Positions 1 through 4,611 of a stretch of 5,168 bases of DNA are shown piece after piece. The translations under genes and the position numbers were made by a program. The notes below the pieces were generated by a model. The model did not search any database and was not told the DNA's origin. It saw only the letters and a program-made list of their open reading frames with translations. Each line of letters begins with the position of its first letter. The first letter of the stretch is position 1. Origin of the DNA: an uncultured Collinsella sp. Its GTDB lineage: Bacteria; Actinomycetota; Coriobacteriia; Coriobacteriales; Coriobacteriaceae. The DNA is taken from assembly GCA_900552295.1 (NCBI GenBank), contig URZB01000130.1, positions 1-5,168 of the forward strand, given 5' to 3'.

Positions 1-195
1 CTCGGCAAGCGGCGACAGGTCGTCGATCACCAGCGGATCGACAGCGACACTCTCGGCGGGGGTGGCAATCTGGACCAGGCACAGGCGCGGATGAAACGTG
101 CGCTCGCGCAAAAACTCGGTATCGACGGCGATCGCGTCGAACTCGCGGGCGCGCTGGCAAAAGTCGACCAGAGCCTGATGTGTGGAAATGTACAT
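1..195 (-). CDS. rnd: Ribonuclease D, N-terminal part (truncated by window edge)
   Basis: Sixty-five codons are visible from an ATG at 195-193 (minus strand), and the frame is open to base 1. The protein begins MYISTHQALVDFC. Residues 24-30 read VDTEFLR and are followed by a TFHPRLCLVQIA segment. This is the Exo I block of DEDD-type 3'-5' exonucleases, with D25 and E27 as the metal-binding pair, in the form typical of RNase D. RNase D trims 3' ends of tRNA precursors and other small RNAs in the cytoplasm. The rest of the nuclease domain and any HRDC domains lie outside the window. No strong Shine-Dalgarno site precedes the ATG (only a weak GATGGG), so the start could be slightly off or weakly translated. 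The gene is divergent from the lipid kinase gene and shares a 98-bp gap with it. The family call comes from the motif; no homology search was possible. Confidence 0.82.
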   Translation of the reverse strand, partial: MYISTHQALVDFCQRAREFDAIAVDTEFLRERTFHPRLCLVQIATPAESVAVDPLVIDDLSPLAE

Positions 196-247
196 ATCAA
201 CCCATCGAATAAGGTTAGGCCCGAAAAACACGGGTAGGATATCGGCA

Positions 248-272
248 TTGCTCTACAACTATACTCGGTTAG
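248..272 (+). promoter_or_regulatory. Candidate promoter for the lipid kinase gene
   Basis: A TATACT hexamer at 260-265 fits a sigma-70-type -10 box and would start transcription near 272, leaving a leader of about 22 nt before the ATG at 294. No convincing -35 box is visible at 16-18 bp. The same bases read TATAGT on the other strand, so the site could also serve the divergent RNase D gene. This is a weak call made from the hexamer alone. Confidence 0.3.
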
Positions 273-293
273 TCACAGAACGGGAACGTAAGT

Positions 294-1211
294 ATGCGCT
301 GCCTTATCATCCACAACCCGGCATCGGGCCCCAGCTCAGATGAAATCTACGCGTTCACGCACGCCCTCGCGCAGGGCGGCGACGAGGTCGTGATGCGTTT
401 TATCGGCGATGGCATGGAGCCCGAGGACGCGGTAGCGGACGTTCGCGAGTTCGATCGCGTGGTCGTTTCGGGCGGCGACGGCACCGTCTCCAACGTGCTC
501 GACCAGATGCGCGGGTGCGGTGTCCCCACGCTTGTCTTCCCCTCCGGCACGGCCTGCCTGTTCTTTAACAACATCGGCAATGCCCCCGAGGCGGCGGCAC
601 TCGCCAAGGCTTGCCGCGACGGCCGCACGGTCAAAGTGGACATGGGTGAGCTCTTTTGGCTCGACGAGAACGGCAACGAGAAGCGCCACGGCTTTATCAT
701 CATCGCCGGCTCGGGCTTCGACGCCGAGATCATGATGAAGGCCGCTCCCACCAAAAACGACATTGGCGAGATCGCCTACTTCCTCTCCGCGCTCGCCACG
801 CCCAACCCCACGGTGGCGCACTTTACCATTGAGCACGACGGCATTGTCGAGGAGCTCGACGGCATCTGCTGCATGGCGGGCAATACCTCGGTCATCCAAA
901 ACGACATCAACCTGTTCCCCAACTGCCGCATGGACGACGGCATGGTCGACATCGTCGTTATTGAGCCCGTGCGCACGATGCAGCTGCTCCCCACGGTAAT
1001 TACCGCCGCGCTCGACCCCGCTGGCAAAGTGCTCGGCCGTCCGCAGTTTAAGATCATCCAGACCAAGGAAGCCAAGATCACCTGCACGCCATCGCTGGGT
1101 ATGCAGTTCGATGGAGAGATCATCTCCAGCAACTCCGGCGTCTTTGGCGCTCGCGCGCTGCCGCAATGTCTCGACCTCATCGTCGACGATTTTTCACCGC
1201 TCGGAAAATAG
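294..1211 (+). CDS. Diacylglycerol/lipid kinase family protein (DAGK catalytic domain)
   Basis: The 305-residue protein has the length and motif order of the bacterial DgkB/YegS/BmrU lipid kinase family, which transfers the ATP gamma-phosphate to a lipid hydroxyl at the inner membrane face. HNPASG (residues 7-12) opens the nucleotide-binding fold, SGGDGT (59-64) is the conserved phosphate-binding motif, GSGFDAE (139-145) begins the second lobe, and FDGE (272-275) matches the conserved C-terminal DGE. The usual PxGTxND block reads FPSGTACLFFNN (82-93), so the Asn-Asp after GT is replaced. Substrate specificity or nucleotide handling may therefore differ. No membrane segments are evident. The start at 294 has only a weak GGGA (282-285) upstream. 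A microprotein gene follows after 9 nt, making a two-gene unit closed by the terminator at 1347-1396. The lipid substrate cannot be told from sequence; diacylglycerol is the default guess. Confidence 0.85.
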   Translation: MRCLIIHNPASGPSSDEIYAFTHALAQGGDEVVMRFIGDGMEPEDAVADVREFDRVVVSGGDGTVSNVLDQMRGCGVPTLVFPSGTACLFFNNIGNAPEAAALAKACRDGRTVKVDMGELFWLDENGNEKRHGFIIIAGSGFDAEIMMKAAPTKNDIGEIAYFLSALATPNPTVAHFTIEHDGIVEELDGICCMAGNTSVIQNDINLFPNCRMDDGMVDIVVIEPVRTMQLLPTVITAALDPAGKVLGRPQFKIIQTKEAKITCTPSLGMQFDGEIISSNSGVFGARALPQCLDLIVDDFSPLGK

Positions 1212-1216
1212 GAGGA
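1210..1216 (+). promoter_or_regulatory. Shine-Dalgarno site overlapping the kinase stop codon
   Basis: AGGAGGA sits 4 nt before the ATG at 1221 and its first two bases belong to the TAG stop of the lipid kinase (1209-1211). This near-consensus site is the main support for the very short downstream gene and implies coupled translation. Confidence 0.75.
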
Positions 1217-1220
1217 CCCC

Positions 1221-1313
1221 ATGAACGACAATCCCCTGATTGGCTTTATCGTCATCGTCTTGGCCATGCTCGTTGGTTACGCCATCAATGTGATCCACCG
1301 CCGAAAGAAGTAA
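1221..1313 (+). CDS. Single-pass membrane microprotein, 30 aa, function unknown
   Basis: A 30-codon frame runs from ATG at 1221 to TAA at 1311-1313. It starts MNDNPLIGF, has one hydrophobic segment at about residues 5-25 (Leu, Ile, Val and Ala-rich with two Gly) and ends HRRKK. The layout is a short polar N-terminus, one membrane helix and a basic tail, which predicts an N-out/C-in or simple membrane-bound peptide. It has a near-perfect Shine-Dalgarno site overlapping the upstream kinase stop and is followed 33 bp later by a strong terminator, so it is the last gene of the kinase transcript. I do not recognise a family. It could be a small regulator or partner of the membrane-associated lipid kinase, which is an inference from position only. 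Similar peptides can act as toxins, but no antitoxin-like RNA is evident. Confidence 0.72.
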   Translation: MNDNPLIGFIVIVLAMLVGYAINVIHRRKK

Positions 1314-1346
1314 ATCCACATTGGTATGATATTCATCCAGTTATCG

Positions 1347-1396
1347 ACTCTCCCGCTGTTTATGCAAATCCTAAACAGCGGGAGAGTTTTCTTTTT
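1347..1396 (+). terminator. Strong intrinsic terminator of the kinase/microprotein unit
   Basis: Bases 1347-1362 pair without mismatch with 1372-1387, a 16-bp stem whose core arm is CTCTCCCGCTGTTT, closing a 9-nt loop. The 3' arm runs straight into a T-rich tail (TTTT C TTTTT, 1387-1396). This is a textbook rho-independent terminator for plus-strand transcription. The minus-strand side lacks a T tract, so it is not bidirectional. Confidence 0.94.
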
Positions 1397-1479
1397 GAGC
1401 ATTGTCTGGCGCTTTATTCAGCTACAGTAAATGCAGGGTGCCTTTATTTAACTAAAGCAATAAAATGAGTATTATTATC

Positions 1480-1509
1480 CGCTCATCGTATATTTCTTCA
1501 CGCTCATCG
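1480..1509. repeat. 9-bp direct repeat, 21-bp period
   Basis: CGCTCATCG occurs at 1480-1488 and again at 1501-1509. The 21-bp offset is two helical turns, which would put both copies on the same face of the DNA, as expected of a tandem binding site for a regulator. It lies 113-142 bp upstream of the dipeptidase start codon. The role is inferred; chance recurrence is possible. Confidence 0.4.
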
Positions 1510-1611
1510 AGTAAAAGCTGTTGTCGAATGAATACTCTTTACACTTCCTTTAGGCTAGTAGATGTATTTATTAGCTGAAACTCCGTACGGTTTCGCGGGG
1601 TTTCAACAGTT

Positions 1612-1618
1612 GGGAGGG
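1612..1618 (+). promoter_or_regulatory. Shine-Dalgarno site that fixes the dipeptidase start
   Basis: GGGAGGG lies 3 nt before the ATG at 1622. The in-frame ATG at 1562 has no such site and would put 20 extra residues in front of the signal peptide, so the 1622 start is preferred. Confidence 0.75.
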
Positions 1619-1621
1619 ATC

Positions 1622-3421
1622 ATGAGGTTTACTCATCCTGTCAACACGCTCAAGAAGCTCGGCTGCGCCCTTGCATTTGGAGCAGCGGCCATTATGGCCA
1701 TGCCGACTTCGGCGCTCGCTTGCACCCAGATCTACATGGGCAGCCAGCTCACGGCAGACGGCAACACGTACTACGGACGCTCCGAGGACTTCGGCCCGCG
1801 CTACATCAAGCACTTTGGCATCGAGCCCGCACACAAGGACGGCAGCAAGTACACCTCGGTCGAGTCCGGCTTTGAGTACAAGTCCAAGGGCGCAACCTAC
1901 CGCTACACCTTCGTTCGCGACAACCCCTCTCAGTGGGAAGATCGTTACGACGCATATTCCGAGGCTGGCATCAACGAAAAGGGCGTTTCCTGCTCTGCCA
2001 CGCTGAGCACCTCCTATAACGAGAAGGCAGAGGAAGCCGACCCCGTCACCGAGGAGACCGGCATCGGCGAGTACAACTACGCCAGCGTCATTCTGGGCGA
2101 GAGCGCCACGGCCCGTGAGGGTGTCGAGCTCCTCGGCAGCCTGATTGACGAGCAGGGCGTCTGCTCCAACGACCAGATCATCATTGCCGACAACAACGAG
2201 ACCTGGTTGTTTGCAGCGCTTTCCGGCCACCAGTGGATCGCTATGAGGCTCACCGACGATATTGCCTCACTCAACCCCAACATCGGCAACCTCACCTATG
2301 ACGTCGACCTCGACGACACCGAGAACTGCCTCCACTCCGAGGGCATCGAGTCCATGCCTAAGGAGAAGGGCTTTGCCGAGTACACCGACGGCAAGTTCGA
2401 CGTCGCCAAGACCTACGGCGAGGAGATTAGCGAGGCCGGTATGCACCAGTGGTCGCGCTATGTCCAGGGCCGCGATTACTTCATGGCTCCGCTTGCTGAG
2501 GGCACCGACTATGAGATCGTCAAGGACGAGCGCGAAGACGCTCGTGCGACGACCGGCGCCCTGGTCCACGAGATGCAGCCGCTGTTCTTCCAGCCCGGCA
2601 AGTCCGACTGGAACACCTTTGAGATGATTCGTTCCTTCGCCGCTCGCGGCGAGAATGTCGCCGGCCTCAACGCCAACACCGACGGCGCCTATGCCATCGG
2701 CTCCAACCGCAACACCGAGATCCACACCTTCCAGATCCGTCACGGCATGGACCCCGAAATCGCGACCATCCAGTGGGAGATGCTCTCCAACGCCGAGTTC
2801 TCCGTCGCTATCCCCCTCTATTCCGCACTGCTCACCGAGGTCAGCCCCTACTTCAGCGATCAGGATGTCTCCTTCGATCACTGTGAAGAGGAAGACGTCG
2901 TGAACAACGAGGAGCCCAAGAACTCCATCAACTACGTCCTCATGGACATCAACACGCTCGCCTATGAGAACCGCGACAGCTGCGCCACCGGCGTCCGCGC
3001 CTATCTCGACGCCCTGCAGAAGGAGCTCATTGAACAGAACCTGACCGTCGACGAGGCCATGCAGGCCGCCGAGGACACCGAGGCCCGCACCGCCCTGGCC
3101 AACAAGGCCGGCAAGGCAGCGACCAAGAACACCTACGTCAAGTGCAAGGCCATGCTCGAGGAGATGCGCGACTACCTCAAGGAGGGCGACTTCTCCGAGG
3201 AGTTCGTCCCGAGTGACTACGATGCCGACAACGACTGCCTGGTCGAGTCCATCACCTACGCCGACGAGGCTCTCTCCGATAAGGACGTTGCCGAGCCCGA
3301 GGCTGAGGAAGAGGCGACCGAGGAGAAGTCCGAGGGCAACAACATGGCCGCCATGGCCGTTGGCGCCGTCGTCATCATCGGTGTCTGCGGCTTCGTGCTC
3401 TATCGTCGCAAGAAGGCCTAA
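1622..3421 (+). CDS. Secreted, C-terminally membrane-anchored C69 family dipeptidase (PepD-like)
   Basis: With the start at 1622 the protein has 599 residues. Residues 1-33 form a signal peptide: basic MRFTHPVNTLKK, a hydrophobic core, and PTSALA before Cys34. CTQIYMG (34-40) and TADGNTYYGRSED (44-56) match the N-terminus of family C69 N-terminal-nucleophile dipeptidases, where the Cys is the catalytic residue exposed by processing. Further family-like blocks are SEAGINEKGVSCSAT and the later SGHQW. C69 enzymes hydrolyse a broad range of dipeptides. The C-terminus has an acidic Glu-rich linker, a membrane helix at about 575-594 and a basic RRKKA tail. No LPxTG motif precedes it, so it should be anchored in the membrane rather than the wall, with the catalytic domain outside. 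The pre-Cys ALA fits signal peptidase I better than a standard lipobox. The gene has its own leader region, and a GC-rich hairpin follows it. The family call is firm; the natural substrate is unknown. Confidence 0.9.
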   Translation: MRFTHPVNTLKKLGCALAFGAAAIMAMPTSALACTQIYMGSQLTADGNTYYGRSEDFGPRYIKHFGIEPAHKDGSKYTSVESGFEYKSKGATYRYTFVRDNPSQWEDRYDAYSEAGINEKGVSCSATLSTSYNEKAEEADPVTEETGIGEYNYASVILGESATAREGVELLGSLIDEQGVCSNDQIIIADNNETWLFAALSGHQWIAMRLTDDIASLNPNIGNLTYDVDLDDTENCLHSEGIESMPKEKGFAEYTDGKFDVAKTYGEEISEAGMHQWSRYVQGRDYFMAPLAEGTDYEIVKDEREDARATTGALVHEMQPLFFQPGKSDWNTFEMIRSFAARGENVAGLNANTDGAYAIGSNRNTEIHTFQIRHGMDPEIATIQWEMLSNAEFSVAIPLYSALLTEVSPYFSDQDVSFDHCEEEDVVNNEEPKNSINYVLMDINTLAYENRDSCATGVRAYLDALQKELIEQNLTVDEAMQAAEDTEARTALANKAGKAATKNTYVKCKAMLEEMRDYLKEGDFSEEFVPSDYDADNDCLVESITYADEALSDKDVAEPEAEEEATEEKSEGNNMAAMAVGAVVIIGVCGFVLYRRKKA

Positions 3422-3441
3422 GGCCCTTGCGTTCCAAGAGA

Positions 3442-3470
3442 CGGGCGGGATGGCCAAGGGCGCCCGCCCG
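3442..3470 (+). terminator. GC-rich hairpin after the dipeptidase gene, possible terminator
   Basis: CGGGCGGG (3442-3449) pairs perfectly with CCCGCCCG (3463-3470), giving an 8-bp all-GC stem with a 13-nt loop, 20 nt past the stop codon. There is no T tract after it, so it may stabilise the 3' end or act in a factor-dependent way rather than as a classical intrinsic terminator. Confidence 0.45.
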
Positions 3471-3507
3471 CCCAGCCGCCCATTCGACCGGCGGGAAACG
3501 TCGCCGA

Positions 3508-3526
3508 AATCTTTTCAAAAAAGATT
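3508..3526. repeat. AT-rich perfect palindrome upstream of the tryptophan leader promoter
   Basis: AATCTTTT (3508-3515) and AAAAGATT (3519-3526) are exact inverted copies around CAA. The A/T tracts lie just upstream of the predicted -35 region, so the element could be an UP-like sequence or an operator. It has no GC core, so it is not a good terminator. Confidence 0.4.
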
Positions 3527-3561
3527 CCCTGCACACACTTCGCTGTGCTATAGTGCAGCGC
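3525..3561 (+). promoter_or_regulatory. Probable promoter of the tryptophan attenuator operon
   Basis: TATAGT at 3549-3554, preceded by TGC, is a good extended -10 element (TGn plus -10 box). The best -35 is a weak TTCCCT at 3525-3530 with 18-bp spacing, and an extended -10 can compensate for that. Transcription would begin near 3561, about 50 nt before the leader peptide. Inside the spacer GCACA (3531-3535) and TGTGC (3544-3548) form an inverted repeat that might be an operator. Confidence 0.5.
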
Positions 3562-3597
3562 AACAGCAACGAGGTGCGACCGCGCCAAGGCATCACG

Positions 3598-3604
3598 AAA
3601 GGAG
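3598..3604 (+). promoter_or_regulatory. Shine-Dalgarno site of the tryptophan leader peptide
   Basis: AAAGGAG sits 8 nt upstream of the first ATG at 3613. A strong ribosome site before such a tiny frame supports real translation of the leader. Confidence 0.8.
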
Positions 3605-3612
3605 CCACCAAG

Positions 3613-3681
3613 ATGATGAACACGATGAAGTCCCTCAACAACTGGTGGTGGCGTGATGCGAATACGATCGGTCGACAGTGA
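3613..3681 (+). CDS. trpL: Tryptophan leader peptide, 22 aa with three consecutive Trp
   Basis: The frame reads MMNTMKSLNNWWWRDANTIGRQ in two parts: MMNTMKSLNN followed by WWWRDANTIGRQ, then TGA at 3679-3681. Three consecutive TGG codons lie at 3643-3651. Trp is normally the rarest residue, so a Trp triplet in a 22-codon frame with a good Shine-Dalgarno site, followed by a hairpin and a U-tailed terminator, is the hallmark of a ribosome-mediated attenuator, as in E. coli trpL (Trp-Trp) and the Trp-Trp-Trp leaders known in other Actinobacteria. The peptide itself probably has no function; its translation senses charged tRNA-Trp. ATG at 3616 or 3625 could also be used without changing the mechanism. 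The stop codon lies 6 nt before the second arm of the pause hairpin, so a ribosome terminating there would cover that arm. What differs from classical cases is the target: a transporter rather than the biosynthetic genes. Confidence 0.92.
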   Translation: MMNTMKSLNNWWWRDANTIGRQ

Positions 3682-3725
3682 GTCCCTCACGCCTGTTTTT
3701 GCGCTCTAGGTGATTGGAAGGCCTC
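3650..3725 (+). promoter_or_regulatory. Alternative pairing region of the trp attenuator (pause hairpin versus antiterminator)
   Basis: Segment 1, GGCGTGA (3650-3656), begins within the third Trp codon and pairs perfectly with segment 2, TCACGCC (3687-3693). A ribosome stalled on the Trp codons would hide segment 1 and free segment 2. Segment 2 and its flanks can then pair imperfectly with 3708-3725: CGCCT (3690-3694) with AGGTG (3708-3712), including one G-U, continued by TC (3687-3688) with GA (3717-3718), CC (3684-3685) with GG (3720-3721) and GAG (3680-3682) with CTC (3723-3725). That uses the 5' arm of the terminator and would act as antiterminator. A competing local hairpin GTGAG (3678-3682) with CTCAC (3686-3690) also exists. 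Pairings were drawn by hand without energies. Confidence 0.6.
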
Positions 3726-3750
3726 CGGTTTCGACCGGGGGCCTTTTTCT
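3718..3750 (+). terminator. Attenuator terminator upstream of the tryptophan transporter gene
   Basis: AAGGCCTCCGG (3718-3728) pairs with CCGGGGGCCTT (3735-3745) over 11 bp with a single T-G wobble, closing a 6-nt loop TTTCGA. It runs into TTTTT (3744-3748). It lies between the leader peptide and the transporter gene, so it would stop transcription when tryptophan is plentiful. A strong terminator placed 78 nt before a start codon makes sense only as a conditional one. Confidence 0.92.
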
Positions 3751-3813
3751 ATCTCGAGCCCGATCGCGTTCGCATCACGCGCCTCCGCTTTCTTCTCTTG
3801 TACTTCCCTTCCG

Positions 3814-3819
3814 AAAGGA
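3814..3819 (+). promoter_or_regulatory. Shine-Dalgarno site that fixes the transporter start
   Basis: AAAGGA lies 8 nt before the ATG at 3828. An in-frame ATG exists at 3714, but it falls inside the attenuator terminator region and has no ribosome site, so 3828 is the real start. Confidence 0.75.
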
Positions 3820-3827
3820 TTTTCACC

Positions 3828-4400
3828 ATGTCTCAGAACACAACCACCGCACAGCCCCGCACCGTCCAGACCGCCGACCGCGGCAAACTCGACGTCCGCG
3901 CCCTCGTCTTGCTCGCCATCCTGCTTGCCGCCGGCTTCATCCTCAACTTCACCGTCGGCAAGGCAATCTCGGGCATCTCGGGCGGTATGATCAGCCCCGA
4001 GTTCATTATCTCGGCCTTCTGCCTCACTATCCTGGTCGTTCGTCCCAACATTGGTCAGGCGCTCGTCATTGGTCTCATCTCGGCGGCCGTAATCCAGATC
4101 ACTACCACCTCGCCGTTTGTCGATTTTGCCGCCGAGGGCATCGCCGCTATGCTCATGGCCGTCATTGTCAACGCTGCCGCCAAGGACGGCCAAGCTAAGC
4201 CCGTCGTCGCCATCGTCGCAACATTCGTGACCACCTTTGTCTCGGGCGTCATCTTCATGGTCATCAAGATGGCCATACTCGGCGTTGTGGGCGAGCTCGC
4301 CGCAGCCATGCTGCCCGTCGTCGCCATGACCGCCGTATTTAACGCCATTCTGGTCGGCGCCCTCTACATGCCCATCCAGAAGGCCCTGAAGCTCAACTAA
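3828..4400 (+). CDS. trpP: Tryptophan transporter, TrpP-like / ECF S-component-like membrane protein
   Basis: The 190-residue protein has a polar N-terminus (about 1-22) and five to six hydrophobic segments at roughly 23-43, 55-72, 75-94, 99-118, 124-150 and 156-180. That size and topology fit S-components of energy-coupling-factor transporters, the small membrane proteins that bind the substrate. The pattern GGMISPEF (52-59), then RPNIGQALVIGLISA and ITTTSP (91-96), resembles the TrpP tryptophan transporter family, where GGM-PD, a hydrophobic stretch and a TTT-P block occur in this order; that comparison is from memory. Two contextual facts support the call: the gene sits directly behind a Trp-codon attenuator, and an ECF-type ATPase gene follows. 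Expression should rise when charged tRNA-Trp is low. Other aromatic compounds or tryptophan derivatives remain possible substrates. The specificity is inferred mainly from the leader. Confidence 0.75.
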   Translation: MSQNTTTAQPRTVQTADRGKLDVRALVLLAILLAAGFILNFTVGKAISGISGGMISPEFIISAFCLTILVVRPNIGQALVIGLISAAVIQITTTSPFVDFAAEGIAAMLMAVIVNAAAKDGQAKPVVAIVATFVTTFVSGVIFMVIKMAILGVVGELAAAMLPVVAMTAVFNAILVGALYMPIQKALKLN

Positions 4401-4406
4401 CCTGCT

Positions 4407-4506
4407 CGGCTTTACGAGCCACCCCATCTTGGCGTTCATTCGTCGCTCGCGTACCCAAGTACGCTTCGCTCCTCTTTCGCGCCAACCTGGGCCCCTCGTA
4501 AAGCCG
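4407..4506. repeat. About 100-bp imperfect palindromic element (REP/MITE-like)
   Basis: CGGCTTTACGAG (4407-4418) is the exact inverse of CTCGTAAAGCCG (4495-4506). Inside it, CCCA (4423-4426) pairs with TGGG (4488-4491) and TTGGCG (4429-4434) with CGCCAA (4480-4485), separated by small internal loops. At the centre GCGTAC (4449-4454) and GTACGC (4459-4464) close a CCAA tetraloop. The whole folds into one long interrupted hairpin starting 6 nt after the transporter stop codon. There is no T tract, so it is not an intrinsic terminator. It looks like a non-coding mobile or REP-type repeat inserted between two operon genes. Copies elsewhere in the genome are predicted but cannot be seen here. Confidence 0.7.
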
Positions 4507-4531
4507 TCTTCGTGCTTCACCACCAAAGACT

Positions 4532-4595
4532 GTCCCAAACAACGAGCATTTGGGGACGTTCTTAAACGACTAGTCATGCAAGAACGTCCCCAATG
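4532..4595. repeat. Second palindromic element with a 14-bp stem
   Basis: TTGGGGACGTTCTT (4550-4563) pairs perfectly with AAGAACGTCCCCAA (4580-4593). The 16-nt loop contains the 8-bp palindrome GACTAGTC (4568-4575). An upstream GTCCCAAA (4532-4539) can pair instead with TTTGGGGAC (4549-4557), with one bulged G, so two folds compete. The element ends 6 nt before the Shine-Dalgarno site of the ATPase gene. No T tract follows. It resembles REP sequences of the kind mobilised by REP-associated tyrosine transposases. A regulatory role in expression of the ATPase is an alternative. Confidence 0.65.
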
Positions 4596-4611
4596 ACTAT
4601 GAAAGGTATCC

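Larger units (their letters stand above)
1397..1621. other. AT-rich intergenic region upstream of the dipeptidase gene
   Basis: The gap between the microprotein stop and the dipeptidase start is about 308 bp, of which this part follows the terminator. It is clearly more AT-rich than the flanking genes and holds no convincing gene. It must carry the dipeptidase promoter, but no clear -35/-10 pair stands out. Candidates are TTGTCT (1402-1407) with TACAGT (1423-1428) at a short 15-bp spacing, and a TTTACA (1538-1543) without a good partner. A 9-bp direct repeat lies at 1480 and 1501. A small hairpin, GAAAC (1577-1581) with GTTTC (1590-1594), lies just upstream of the ribosome binding site. Confidence 0.5.

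Noticed and set aside
220..234. CCCG/CGGG hairpin between RNase D and the kinase
   Set aside because: Only four base pairs around a 7-nt loop, which is within chance expectation for this base composition.
1325..1330. TATGAT preceded by TGG as an extended -10 promoter
   Set aside because: No -35 partner is visible and transcription from it would run straight into the strong terminator at 1347-1396. A tiny RNA is possible but unsupported.
1166..1468. Plus-strand open frame of 100 codons crossing the terminator
   Set aside because: It overlaps the end of the kinase and the microprotein in another frame and runs through the 16-bp terminator stem. It has no Shine-Dalgarno site or family resemblance.
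1562..1621. Upstream ATG for the dipeptidase giving 20 extra residues
   Set aside because: There is no ribosome site before 1562, and the extra residues would precede a complete signal peptide that starts at 1622 behind GGGAGGG.
2267..3457. Long open frame (396 codons) on the minus strand opposite the dipeptidase
   Set aside because: It mirrors the codon bias of the real gene in a high-GC genome, is a low-complexity Gly/Val/Leu/Asp-rich product, and has no recognisable domain. The plus strand encodes a clear C69 protein.
3561..3827. T-box or tryptophan riboswitch in the leader
   Set aside because: No T-box consensus or specifier-loop architecture was seen, whereas a translated Trp-rich frame with pause and terminator hairpins fully explains the region.
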